From Siderastrea radians (Eukaryota; Cnidaria; Anthozoa; Scleractinia; Rhizangiidae): DNA of 64,000 nucleotides. Made by a program: the position numbers and the translations under genes. The stretch is taken from positions 1,980,881-2,044,880 of the forward strand of contig OZ024887.1 in NCBI GenBank assembly GCA_964017195.1. Reading direction: 5' to 3'. Below, piece after piece: positions 26,801 through 38,238 of this stretch; within the stretch, counting starts at the first letter, position 1; each line of letters opens with the position of its first letter. The notes under the pieces are model-generated. The model was not told where the DNA came from and made no database searches. It saw nothing but the letters and a program-made list of their open reading frames with translations.

Positions 26801-29345
26801 ACAAAGAGAAATGGAGGAATCAGGCCTTTCAAAGACATGACCGTAGCAGAGCTAAGAGCTGAGTGTGCAGAAAGGGGATTGGATGATGAGGGATTAAAGA
26901 AAGAGCTGCAGCAAAACCTGAAGGAACAGCTGAAGGGTGTGCAGAGGGTACCAGCTTTGCTGATCAATGAGCAGGACAAGCGCATGGAAGATATTAACTT
27001 GGGTACAGAATGTTTATTTCATCACAATTATAATTGTAACAAAGGAAATATAATGTAATCACCCTACAGTGCTTGGCATTATTAATCTGCAAGCATTAGT
27101 CCCAGTGCTGCTGATCCAGCTTTATATGTGCTAGCCAAGGGTATAAAATGAACTAGCTTTTAGCCAAGCCATATATCTACAGGTTTGCATAAATACAGTA
27201 TAGTCATCTGAAATACTGTGAAACTAATCATATGCATTCTGGCTTTTATTTCCCTTTTACCTTTCAGGCATGTATGAAGTCCTGCCAACAGAGCCACTAC
27301 ACGACATAAAAGAACACATCTCCAATGTTGTCACCGAGATTGTTGCCCACCTTCCTGATGATGAGAAGATTTTATGTGAGAAAACACTGGAGTTAGTGGC
27401 AGGAACCAAAGAACAACTCCGTGGCTCAGACTATCGGGAGATATCTATAGTGCTGGCAAAACAATTAAGAGGTTATTAAGAAAAGAATTCTTGTAGAAGT
27501 AGTAGTTAATAATAATAACAATAATAATAATAAACTCATTAATACCCCTGAAAAGGGCTTTTCAGGTATTAAGTACAATAATAAAAGTGAATATTAAAAA
27601 AAAGGGGTAAAAAGGGCTAACAAAATCTTTGTAAAATTTGTTATATAAAATGTTTCTATGATCAAATTTTTCACTAATTATTATTGTGCTCTAAAAGTAC
27701 TTTACAAAACCCAAAAAATATAACTCAGGAATATATTTAAGTAACTTCAATGGGAAGAACAAAATTTGAATTAATCACCACCTCCTCACTGAGATGTGAA
27801 AAATATGACATATTAATTGAATGATATCCACCAGCCAGGTGTCTTAAAGATTATATCGATTTACTTGCAGGATTTGTGAGTGACAAGGTACAGACTCTTC
27901 TGGATACAATGACAGAATTATCCAGAATTCTCTATTCCAGACCAGAGGAGCGCTGCCCAAGAAGCATTCTGAGACTTCACAATCAGAGTTTTATTCATGC
28001 CATTGCATGTGAAGAGGTGATTGGGAAGCCTCAAATTCTCACTGAGAAAAAGTTCTATGGACGGTACCTGCATTCTTTGGTTGTGCATGCCCCTATCCAG
28101 CACCGTATTATCTGCTCCAGGTCAACAAACACAGAGCAACAAGAACGCCACTTCAACACGTTTTCCAGCATCTCTACAGCAACATCAAGTAGGAGACCTG
28201 GAGAGATAATAACACCAGGCATCATAAGGATGCAAGCCGAGATGACATCAGAGGAGACCAAACAGAGAGACACAGTAAAGGAGCAAGAGTCAAGACTTGG
28301 GAAGCTAGCACGATGCCTGCCTCCAGCACAAAACACCGTCATTCCACATAGAATAATCCTAAAGTATCCACACGCCTATCAAGCACACCTCGAAAAAGTT
28401 TCAGATTTCCTTCTTTGTGGTGAAGGCATTTGGTGGAGGCACATCCTCACTGGAGTTGAATTTCTTGATGGTCCTGAAGAAAGAGAGACCAATGATCATG
28501 GCCCACCTTTTCATCACTTCCGTACTCACACACTCAAGTCAGAAGACCAATATTTAAGGAACTGTTGGAAGCAGTGTTTGTCAAACCAGGTCCCCATACC
28601 CCACCATGCAGTGAGAATTTATGATGAAGATGGCAATCTGGAATCAATTAAGTACACTGGGTTTTTAGAAAATAATGATGACAATGAAAGCATAAATGAT
28701 GAAATAATAGAAGATAACAACAGCTGTAATGATATCCAGGAGGACAACAACAGTTACTGTGATGGAGTTCAACAACAGGATGAAGATGCGGATGACAACA
28801 TCGTTAACTTCCAACAAGTGGGAGAAGATCTCATTGAGCCTGAAAATGTAGCAGATGAAATAATGGAAGTTAACAATCAGGAAGAACCCCCCATGGCAGA
28901 GGCTGCAAGTAATTTAGCACAGGATGAAGGAGTAAAAATAGCAAAGGGACCTACAAATCAGTCCCCAATTCCTGCAAAGCCACCTACTGAAAGGTACAAG
29001 TTAAAGTCAACTATAGCAAAAAATGTCGCTAAGGTACTGGGCGAAACCAAGGAAGTCATAACATTTGACAAATTGCGTTCCCAGCTGAGGCAAAATATGG
29101 AAAACAAATCAACACAAGAAAATTATGAAGCTTCACTGGCTGCTGTACAAACACAGGTGCTTGCAAAGCATTCAAGTGTGAAAAAGCAGTTTAAGGAATG
29201 GGAGAGATGCTTTTTCATAGAGAATGAGTGCAATGAGCCGACCTTGGATGATATCCGCACTGATGAGAGAGGGCATGATCTGTATAAGAGCCTCAGACTG
29301 TGTAAACAGCTGTTGGAGCATTGGAACATAACAGTTCATTTGTAG
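23846..29345 (+). pseudogene. Five-exon transposase-like gene of an unnamed cnidarian TE family, one frameshift
   Basis: Proposed exons 23846-24727, 25375-25596, 25996-27002, 27268-27471 and 27871-29345 have consistent phases, and every inferred intron has GT/AG ends. Exon 1 has a basic coiled region (KKKNKIQKKRERRQRARQ). Exon 2 has INYSDLARRYGL, a helix-turn-helix-like motif. Exon 3 has FTVCGRKIPL, LMLWGDGSTIL and AYVDTRRECLDQL. Exon 4 has LPTEPLHDIKEHI. Exon 5 has FYGRYLHSLVVHAP and SRSTNTEQQERHF, then an acidic tail. Such a motif order is familiar from multicopy cnidarian genome proteins of uncertain transposase class. A run of eight G near 26665-26672 shifts the frame inside exon 3, so the copy is inactive or the assembly is wrong there. 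Confidence 0.65.
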
Positions 29346-29445
29346 TCACGATTTCAATTTAGTTTCAATCAAAAGTTTCTTCAGGCAAGAATCAGTATGA
29401 GTACCAAGATGGTCCAGTGGAAGATTAGCAGCACCAGCCAAAGAT

Positions 29446-29665
29446 AAATGGCTCTTTTAAGAGCCCCCACCCTGCATTGCACACCGCAGGGCAAAATCCT
29501 GTAGGTCGAGCGTTCGACATTGCACTCTACAGGTAACAAGAAAATTGCTCTTTTAAGAGCCCCACCCTGCATTGCACTCTGCAGGGAAAAATCCTGTAGG
29601 TCGAGCGTTCGACATTGCACTCTACAGGTAACAAACAAAAATGGCTCCTTTAGGAGCCACCATGT
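29446..29665 (+). promoter_or_regulatory. Three tandem histone-type 3' stem-loops (about 97-bp units)
   Basis: GGCTCTTTTAAGAGCC (29450-29465), TGCTCTTTTAAGAGCC (29546-29561) and GGCTCCTTTAGGAGCC (29643-29658) each form a 6-bp stem with a TTTA loop and are flanked by A-rich 5' and ACC-containing 3' sequence, matching the metazoan histone-mRNA 3' stem-loop consensus. The second has one mismatched base pair. Between them, two nearly identical units contain further hairpins (CCCTGC..GCAGGG and CTGTAG..CTACAG). They lie 100 bp past the transposase stop codon, on the same strand. Confidence 0.7.
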
Positions 29666-30558
29666 TTAATAAAAGTCATGACCAACAATCACCAATACAT
29701 TACATAATGTAGATATGCTAACTGATTAATACTGTGAAGCCCAGTATAAACTCTCAGCAAGTACACGTATCATTTTTCCTTGACTAGTAACTAGCTGTCC
29801 CTCGAATAATCACCCCCCCCCCCATTCCCCCCTCATCCCACAATGTACCCCTGCACATTCCTTGTATGGTCCAGCTGACGCAACTCTATGGAAAACATAC
29901 CTGGGAGTTGAGGTGTGTTAAAATTAAAAATAAAATTTTCAAATTTTAGATAGTTTTAAAATTTAAAAGAAATTTTATTTTAAAAGTTAAAAAAAAATTT
30001 TCAGATTCCTTCCCATTGGATCAAAAGGTTGCCTGATAAATGAGAAACAAGCCCAGCTCTTTGTTAACAATAAGGTAAATTCCAAAGGTAAATTAAGCTT
30101 AACTTATCTTAAGTCATTTCCAACACTTAAGAGTTACATGTAAACCTACCATTTTGATATGTCCGTAATCCATTATGAACAAAGTGCGTTCGCACAAAAT
30201 AGTTAAATGCTCCTCCATTTTGCCCCAGGTAGACTTCTAACCTCGTAAAAGAAGCAAAATGTATTTCCAGAAGACTTTCGGATCGTGAACGTCGCTTTTC
30301 AAACACTTTTCTTCAACGCACGCGATGAAAAATGCCATGACAACCGCACATTCCAACTCCCTTTGCGCACGCTTCTCAATGAGACCGCTGATCGGTGAAC
30401 CTGTTATTCTAATTCCCAGATTTCCTCGGTTCCGAACGGAACGTAAACAAACACTCTGGAAACTAGAACTTTGATCATATTTGGTCATAGTTACCTTTTT
30501 TGGACGGACCGAGGGCGCGAAATGCGAAATTTTGCCGCGTATTTATAGTGAAATAATC
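29666..30558. other. Spacer between transposase-like and kinase genes
   Basis: No gene is seen. It contains a run of ten C followed by C-rich DNA (29811-29845) and an A/T low-complexity block with repeated AAATTTTA motifs (29920-30005). The last 150 bp before 30559 presumably carry the kinase promoter; no clear TATA box is visible. Confidence 0.45.
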
Positions 30559-32489
30559 ATGGCCGAAAACCAAGCAAATGCAAATGGGTCAATGTTTTGT
30601 CAAGCTACGGGACTGTCCCAGTCTGTAGCTGATCGTGCGAGTGTTTCACTTGCTGACGGTCGGCAAAACACGGTCCACAACACACATACCGGTCACAAAT
30701 TCAGAAAAAACACGATAGAAGAACTCCGTCGAAAGCGCCTGAAGCGAAATAAGGCTCGTAAAAATAAGATGCGTCAAATGACAAAAAAAGAAAAGAGTTC
30801 ATTCATTAGGTCTAAAATAGTGAGACACCTGGAAGCGCTCCACGACACGGAGATCACAGAATTAAAGAGCTCAGTGCTCGATGCACGAAGGAAGGCAGTG
30901 TTCTTCTGGCAAAAGTGGAAGGAAAGCAAACTTCTCTCTCAGTCTCAAAGAGATTGTTCCAGGTGATGAACGTTTAATTACAAAACAAGTAAATTGACTT
31001 AGTTGTGGTGGTAGTAAAGAACATTTGACTTTTGACTGGTGGGAAATTTGAAAAATAATTGATGACAAAGTCAAATCTGCCCCCCCCCCCCCCCCCACTG
31101 GAAAGAAAAAAATTAGACAACAATAAAAGTCAAATCTGCTTGTTCTCCATACCTCTTTCCCTTCCAGACAAAAACCTAACTGAATAAATACCATAGTCTC
31201 CAGCTGTGGTAATTTGTGCTTTAATGAAGGCACATTGAGACTAAACTAAAACAGAGGTGTCCTTAGTACTCTTTTTATTTACTGGTCTTGGTTAATTTAA
31301 ACTGGACTATTGATTATGGATGTTATTTACTCCATCTGTAGTCCAAAGGAAGTCAATCGGCAAAACTTGCAGGAAGATAGAAGCCATAATGGGGAAGGAA
31401 GCCTTATTGGAGAAGGAGTTTTTAGTGTTTGCTCCAAGAAGCTGTATAGGGGAATAACTGTCGCTGTAAAGCAGTTCAAAGAGAATGTTCCCCTCCCCCT
31501 TGTTAAACACGAGGCATCTATTCTTGCAAAAATGGACCATCCAGGTAATTATCAGTAATACAAGCAAGAGGAAAATCCAGCCATGCTCAAAGGGCAAATA
31601 ATGTTGTCAGCAAAAATATTTTCTATAGTTTTAGTACATGTTGTGGTTCAATTTTATTCTTGGTTCAATTTTTTTCCCTTTGGTTTATACTCATCATATG
31701 TTATCAGACATTTATACTATACACAAAAATAAAGGAAATAAAAACTGAACCAGTGATAAAACCCGCAGCAGATACTTACAAGTAAACTACAGTGGAAACC
31801 ATGGCCACCACAAGGTAACTGCATTAACAAGGTGACTGTAAGCTGGGCTTCCACTGTATCACTAACTAACTTTGTTGTCAATATGCAGAGAATTTTAATT
31901 CACTGATAATGAAATAGTGTTTTCTGACATTTCAGGTTTGCCTCTATTGTTTGGATGCTGTTCTGAAGCTAAGCCATACCTTCTTGTAACTCAATTTCAT
32001 GGGATAGATGGCCACTGTGTAACCTTTAAGTGTCTGGTGCAAAAAAATATTCATGATCCCCAAAAAGAATGGTGCAGAATTATGTATGAGTGTGCAGATG
32101 CTCTGTTATTTATCCATTCTAAAGACTACCTTCATAATGATTTAAAGGGTGATAATGTGATTATTAGTGATGCCAATAATAGTTTGCACCCTGTAATCAT
32201 AGATTTTGGTAAGTCTACAACAATGGCCAAAGGCAAAGTATATCAGCTATCTCTAAGAGATCAAGAAAAGTACAGGAAACATCATAAACACATAGCTCCT
32301 GAAGTTGTGAGGGGGACTCACCCACAGTCTCCAGCCAGTGATGTTTATGGATTTGGGTTATTACTGTCATTACTATGTAAATACAAGCCATATGAACCTC
32401 TGCGTAAATTGGCATTCTCCTGTATAAATGGAACTCCAGAGAAAAGGCCTACAACACAGCAATTAGTAGCTGAGTTACAGTTAATGTAA
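30559..32489 (+). CDS. Protein kinase gene carried by the nested transposon (three exons)
   Basis: Exons 30559-30962, 31342-31544 and 31936-32489 join in phase across GT/AG introns to give 386 codons with no stop. Exon 1 encodes a basic coiled N-terminus (RRKRLKRNKARKNKMRQM). Exons 2 and 3 encode a kinase domain: Gly-rich loop GEGVFSVC, Lys in ITVAVKQFK, catalytic loop YLHNDLKGDNVII (HND in place of HRD, with Asp, Lys and Asn kept), metal-binding DFG in VIIDFGKST, then IAPEVVRG and ASDVYGFGLLL. All catalytic residues are present. The specificity pocket suggests Ser/Thr or tyrosine-kinase-like type but does not fix it. It lies on the same strand as the transposase gene, within the transposon ends, and appears to be cargo. 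Confidence 0.8.
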
Positions 32490-34154
32490 ACTGTAAAACA
32501 ACATTTTTTAAGCTTTTCTAGTGCATGATACTGATATTTACATATGTCACTGATCATTCTACAGTCAAACCTCTATTAGTGGCACATTTTTCAGGACTCT
32601 GACAACTGACCATGAATGGAGGGTAGTAACTTCATGTCACTCAGGGTCTTTCTATTTAGTGGTAATAAATTTTATACTTTACCACGGGCCCCCTTTGGGG
32701 TCCACCTGGTCTGGTTGCTTTTTCATAAATTTAGGGGTTGGGAGAGGAATGGTGGCCCCTTTTATAATAAAAAGTTTCATTTGCATCAGTTGGATTGTAT
32801 TTGACAAACAGCATTTTCATCCAGTTGTAGCTTTCAGTGAGGGTTTCTGTCCAGCAATTCCAAATAAATATCATTTTTCTTGCCACAGGAAATAGTAGAC
32901 TTCATATCATCACAAAGTGAAGTACATTGTCAGCCTAAATTGCAACATTGCATTTGAAGGATGTTTTATGTTTGTCAAGACGACTCATTTTTGGGTATGA
33001 TGCTGTTTGCAAGTCTCGTTATTCGCCAGTGAGGACAACAGCTGCAGAAACTTGTGTAGCATAGTTTTCACCACACACTGCAGATACAGGAACATTTAGG
33101 AATGGTGCATCTGAAGGCTCTTCCTGTTATTAAGATGCCTCATCTTTCAGTAGCAGGCTGTCTGGATGACCCATCCATTGTCAGTGAAGCAACAGCTGCA
33201 GCAAAACAGGAGCAATAGTTCCCACCACACACTGTAACTATAGGAACATATAGAAAGGAACAATTTGAAGGTTCTTTCTGTTAAAAAGATGTTCCATCTT
33301 TCAGCAACACGGTGTCACGATGTTTAGTTCTTTAACAGTAAGCCAACAGCTGTACCTGTAAATAAACAAAAAGGATTTAATCTGGATTGAACCAGTAAGA
33401 ATAATATTATTAAGTCACTTCTAAGCTTGTAAGACAGCTAGACAAAAAACTAATTATTTCCAAATCAATATCAATTCTTATGTACAGGATGATCTTCAAG
33501 ATATAACACATTTCAGTGACATAGTGTGAGACGTTTGCTTCCAATCTGGTGTCCCTCTGGGTGAAACTAGAATAAAACTAAAACACTTAGCGCGAGCTAG
33601 CGAAGTACGGAAAACTGTAAACAAATAATACAATTCCAAGGCCAGTGTAAGTTTCAAAAAAGCACGCGCGAAGCCGTCATTTCTTTTGGTCCGCTTTTTC
33701 TATCGTACTTGCAAACGTTTTCTTATACCGTGATGCGATGGTTAAAACGGGTTTATTTTGATGATGATTTGATCTCTTCAACATACATAAAACATGTACA
33801 AGCTCTAAGCAAACGAGCCTTCGACGGAATCACAAACGTAAGATATAAGATAGAGGGAAAATTCGCATTTCAGTTCGTGCCTTTAGAAGCAATAAATATG
33901 GAAACAAAAAAGGCAGAAAACATGTGTTTACCTTTATTCTTGGCGGCTCCGAGATCGTTGAAATCTATGGTCAAAATGGGACAAACTGCTGTACGCTGTC
34001 GATGTTTCAAAATGGCGGACATTATCCACGAAATACGCGAAGCACAAGCTCGAGCAACGAAACATGATCCACTGTAACTATAGAAACGCGCGAGTATTCA
34101 CGCAAATTCCCAAAACTCTCCTCCCCCTGCTGGGGGGCGAAAAGTACTTTTGAC
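32490..34154. other. Right noncoding part of the nested transposon
   Basis: Imperfect tandem units of roughly 150 bp lie at about 33005-33320 (each with a CACCACACACTG motif and an ATCTTTCAG motif). An open frame at 33709-34077 lacks domain similarity and codon character, and I do not call it a gene. The last bases lead into the 21-bp inverted end. Confidence 0.45.
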
Positions 34155-34175
34155 CCAGGCCTTAACCTACCTGAG

Positions 34176-37100
34176 TGTGGCTATGATGCCTTGACCCAAT
34201 TCAGTACCACTCCTTCCCTGACCGGTTACCAGATCCTGTTGGTGGATGCAGACCGTTCTTTTCACATCACCACCTTTGGTCCCCTTCAAGACAAACAACT
34301 CATCCTGTTGCACGAGAAAGGCCATTATGATGTCATAACTCGTTTACCCGGATTTTTCGGGTCCAGTTACGTTTGTGCCCATTGTTGGAAACCCTATGAC
34401 AATGAGGGACGACATCGATGCACCAAACAAAAAGGTCATTGCAGGGCCTGTTGCCAAAAAGAGCGTCCTGATTTCTTGGAGGCTTACCCTCGAGGCCAGA
34501 AAGCCACTCAACGCTGCCAACAATGTCATCGGGACTTTTTTGGAGACACCTGTTTCCAAATGCATCTCGTGAAGGACCATGCCGGCAAACCCGTGACCAA
34601 CCTAGACTCCTCCGTCTGCTTTCGGCGCCATCGCTGTCCTAAATGTGGCAAGCAGGAAGTAGGATTAGACAAGATTGAATAACATCTATGTGGGTATATT
34701 GATTGCCCCTCCTGTCATGAGTACGTGGACGGCGACACCCATCGATGCTTTATTCAAATAGCCACTCAAGACAACAAGAAAAGAAAGAGGAAACGGTCTG
34801 GAGGGCCTCGCGCTAAACGTAGGGCGAACGCAGATCTTCCAACCTTACAATCCAGCGAGATGGACGAGGAAATCGGCGACGACGACATACCACCCCTTCA
34901 TGTCTTCTTTGATATTGAAGCGATGCAGCCCCAGGAACAACACATCGCTAACCTCGTCGTGGCCGAAACCGAAGACGACGACCAACCCGTGTGTTTCCCT
35001 GGCAACCATTGCGTCCGAGATTTCCTGGAATGGCTGGATACCTTGACACTCAACGATACCCGCCAAGTCAATGTGTTGGCCCATAACTTCCAAGGGTACG
35101 ATGGCTACTTTATCATTCATCAATACTATGGTGACAACCGGATCGTTCAACAACTCCGGAACGGGTGTAAACTCTTGCAAGTCCAACACGATCGTATCCG
35201 CTTCATCGACTCATTGAGTTTCTTCCAGATGCCTCTATCAGCGTTTCCCAAAACCTTTGGATTGACAGAACTCCGCAAAGGGTACTTCCCCCACAAGTTC
35301 AATCATCCAGATCATCAAAACTACGTAGGACCCATCCCGGCCCTCGATTACTACATGCCCGAAACCATGTCCCCCGAAGGCAAGCAAGCCTTGGAAACCT
35401 GGCATCAAAAGCAACGCGACAAGGTCTTTGACTTCAAGAAAGAACTGGTGGCCTACTGCAAATCCGATGTACGTCTCTTGAAAGAAGGATGCTTGACATT
35501 CAAACGATTGTTTGAAACCCTAACGAGCTTCAACCCCTTCGACCACATCACCATTGCATCTGCCTGTAACCGAGATCTACGCATGAACCGGATGATCCCC
35601 AACAGTATTGCCAGTGAACCCGTTCGTGGGTGGAAGAACAATATCAACTACTCCAAGGTGGCCCTGGAATGGTTAACCTGGTGTGCCCAACAACAACAAC
35701 AGACCATTCAACATGCCCGTAATGCCGGCGAGTATCGCATCCCTGGCACTGACTTCCATGTCGACGGTTTCGATGGCAGTACCAACACTATCTACGAATT
35801 TCACGGGTGTTTCTGGCATGGATGTCCTCGCTGTTTCCCCATTCGTCACGAAAGCCATCTACGTCACTATGATCGAACCATGCAAGATGTCTACGAGACC
35901 ACCCAGCAAAGGATCCAACAATTTAGAGAGCGAGGGTTCACAGTCGTGGAAATGTGGGAATGTGATTGGTCCCGTCTCAAAGACACCTCCTTGGACATCC
36001 GAACGTACCTGGGGACCCTTGACTTGACAGAACCTCTGAATCCCCGTGACGCTTTCTGCGGGGGTCGTACCAATGCCGTCAAACTGTACCATCGCGTGAC
36101 GCCCAGTCAACAAATACATTACATTGATGTCACCTCCTTGTACCCATGGGTGAACAAGACCTGTGTCTACCCCAAAGGACATCCTCGTTTCATCTTCAAT
36201 CCGGGTCACACGGACATCACCAAGTACTTTGGCCTCGTCCAATGCAAAGTCCTGCCGCCACGTCACCTCTACCATCCTGTCCTCCCTTACCGTCATGACT
36301 CCAAACTCCTTTTTCCTCTCTGTGCTGCCTGTGTGGAACAAGAGATGCCCAAACGACCATTAGATAGATGCGCAGAATGTGTGCACACCGACGAACAGCG
36401 AGCCCTGACTGGAACATGGTGTAGCCCGGAATTATCTAAAGCGGTGGACTTGGGGTACGAAATCCAGTACATCTATGAGGTCTGGCATTTTGACGAGACG
36501 TGTGAAGGACTGTTCAAAGACTACGTCAACACGTGGTTGAAAATCAAGCAAGAAGCCAGTGGGTGGCCCGCCGGGGTAGAAAATGAGGAAGCCAAACAAA
36601 GGTACATACAAGAGTACTACCAGCATGAAGGCATTCAATTGGAGTATGACAAAATCGAATACAACCCGGGGCTGCGTACCCTGGCTAAAATGATGCTCAA
36701 TTCCATGTGGGGCAAGTTTGGACAACGTCTCAATAAAACCCAAGTCCAAACGTTTGATGACCCTCAAGCCTTCCACCGTTTCCTAAATACAAGCACTATC
36801 CAGGTACAGCACGTGTCCGTCATCAATGACGACATGAGGGAACTGCATTACCAGTACCAAGACGAAGACATCCCTGTCTCACCTAACCTCAACATCTTTG
36901 TAGCCTGTTTCACTACCTGTTGGGCCCGACTCCGACTCTATGCTGCCTTAGAGAAGCTGGGGGAAAGAGTCCTCTACTACGACACCGACTCCGTCATCTA
37001 CTACACAGACCAAGGACAAAGTAACCCTACCTTGGGGAATTACCTCGGCGACTTTACGAGTGAATTGGACAAGGAGGATTACATTGTGGAATTTGTCTCA

Positions 37101-37412
37101 GGGGGTCCCAAGAACTATGGGTACCAAACCCAGAATGGTCACGTTGAGTGCAAGGTGAGGGGTTTCCGCCTTAACAGCGAAGGCAAAACCCAACTCAACT
37201 ACCACATCATGCGTCAGAATGTCCTGGACGAAATCCAGAAGCCACTTCTACGACCCCGCCAGACCCAAGTCGTCAAGACCTACCAGATCGTGCGCGATCC
37301 CAAACACTATCAACTATTCACCTTCCCCGAGTACAAACGTTACCAGCTGGTCTACGATAAGAGAGTCGTGGATCCTGTCACCTTCCAGACCTACCCTTAT
37401 GGATACCAGTGA
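34176..37412 (+). pseudogene. POLB: DNA polymerase B, zinc-binding, exonuclease and polymerase domains
   Basis: The polymerase frame resumes at the transposon end and continues to TGA 37410-37412, with one in-frame TAA at 34680-34682. Before that stop are Cys/His motifs (YVCAHCWKPYDNEGRHRC, CQQCHRDFFGDTC). After it come 3'-5' exonuclease motifs (FFDIEAM, HNFQGYDGYF, YCKSDVRLL), a FDGSTNTIYEFHGCFWHGC insertion with endonuclease-like character, and polymerase motifs A (DVTSLYPWV), B (KMMLNSMWGKFG) and C (YYDTDSVIY). All catalytic Asp residues are present, so the decay is confined to the insertion and the nonsense codon. It is a protein-primed family B polymerase. Confidence 0.9.
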
Positions 37413-37629
37413 GAAATGTTGTCCCAACAAGATCATCGAATGTGAACAGTGTGATCGAGAACATTTAGCGCCACCACCACCACCCCCATTCTACAGTTCC
37501 TTTGCCATACCTTTAATGAGAAATCGAGCATATCAACGTCAACTACAACAATGGATCCGTGACAACAACCAATGGCGAAGAATAACTCGATGTCAAAAAC
37601 AATGGTGGGGGCCCTCTATTGAACATTAA
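37399..37629 (+). CDS. Small Cys-containing protein overlapping the end of polB
   Basis: 76 residues in another frame, starting at ATG 37399 inside the last codons of polB. CCPNKIIECEQCDREH could form a small zinc site. A Pro run and a basic, Trp-rich tail (QWIRDNNQWRRITRCQKQWW) follow. No family is recognised. The spacing suits reinitiation after polB, but it is short and could be a chance frame. Confidence 0.35.
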   Translation: MDTSEKCCPNKIIECEQCDREHLAPPPPPPFYSSFAIPLMRNRAYQRQLQQWIRDNNQWRRITRCQKQWWGPSIEH

Positions 37630-37814
37630 CGAACCCTCCGATTCTTCCTCCCACAACTTCCATCGCTTTCATCGTCATCTGTGGCTGTGACTTGCTTGCT
37701 TGCTTGCTGCCTTGACAACCGTTTGCACTTGCCTTCCCAGTTGAGGCGGTAACCCCGTACTTTACACTCCACTTTACCGTTCTTGGTTTTGTACCATCCG
37801 GTCAAAGCATCTTC
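37626..37814 (-). pseudogene. Inverted, diverged fragment of a second Polinton PolB
   Basis: On the minus strand a frame reads WYKTKNGKVECKVRGYRLN and then WEGK, closely matching the resident polymerase near its C-terminus (YQTQNGHVECKVRGFRLN), but with many substitutions. The match then stops and a low-complexity tail encoded by CTTG repeats and an acidic stretch leads to a stop at 37626. It is upside down relative to the resident gene and too different to be a recent copy, so it came from another Polinton lineage by recombination. Confidence 0.7.
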
Positions 37815-38105
37815 CTATCAAAAGGAACTAATAGGAACTCATATTATCAAAAGGAACTCATCAAAAGGAACACTCATATCAAAAGGAAGGAAAAGGAAGA
37901 CTCATATTATCAAAAGGAACTCATTAAATAGGAACTCATATTATCAAAAGGAACTCATTAAATAGGAACTCATCAAAAGGAATACTCATCAAACGATTAC
38001 GTGAAATGGAATACGAATACTCATCATTAAATAGGAACACTCATCTTATCAAAAGGAACTTTAAGGAATACTCATCAAACCATTACGTGAAATGGAACAC
38101 TCATA
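37815..38105. repeat. Short tandem repeats (TCAAAAGGAACTCAT-type)
   Basis: More than ten imperfect units of roughly 15-30 bp are built from TATCAAAAGGAACTCAT and TTAAATAGGAACTCAT, with two copies of a longer module containing ATTACGTGAAATGGAA. No coding potential. Confidence 0.75.
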
Positions 38106-38238
38106 TTATGATCTCTTGGCGGCCGAGGCCACTGGTGGTGGTTGCCTCCATTTACTCCTCCTCCTCCTGCGATGGGACTGATTGATGTTGTTTCTCTCCA
38201 ACCATGGGGCGCCACGCTTCTGCTTCCCCTTGTGACAT

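Larger units (their letters stand above)
22764..34175. mobile_element. Nested 11.4-kb DNA transposon inserted in polB
   Basis: The two ends of the foreign segment are inverted copies. CTCAGGTAGATTAAGGCCTGG (22764-22784) matches the complement of 34155-34175 in 20 of 21 positions. The polymerase frame is open outside and lost inside. The cargo is a five-exon transposase-like gene (23846-29345), a histone-type stem-loop array (29450-29658) and a three-exon kinase gene (30559-32489), all on the plus strand. I could not resolve a direct target duplication, because the outermost bases of the repeat may belong to the target. The family is not assigned. Confidence 0.75.

Noticed and set aside
33709..34077. 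122-codon plus-strand frame near the right end of the nested transposon
   Set aside because: No recognisable domain, mixed composition, and no neighbouring splice or promoter context.
22764..34175. Assignment of the nested transposon to a named superfamily such as Zisupton/KDZ or Academ
   Set aside because: I cannot identify the catalytic acidic triad or a clear target-site duplication by eye, so a name would be a guess.
37815..38105. Possible CRISPR-like array of short repeats
   Set aside because: Units are contiguous and imperfect with no unique spacers, and the context is eukaryotic; these are simple tandem repeats.
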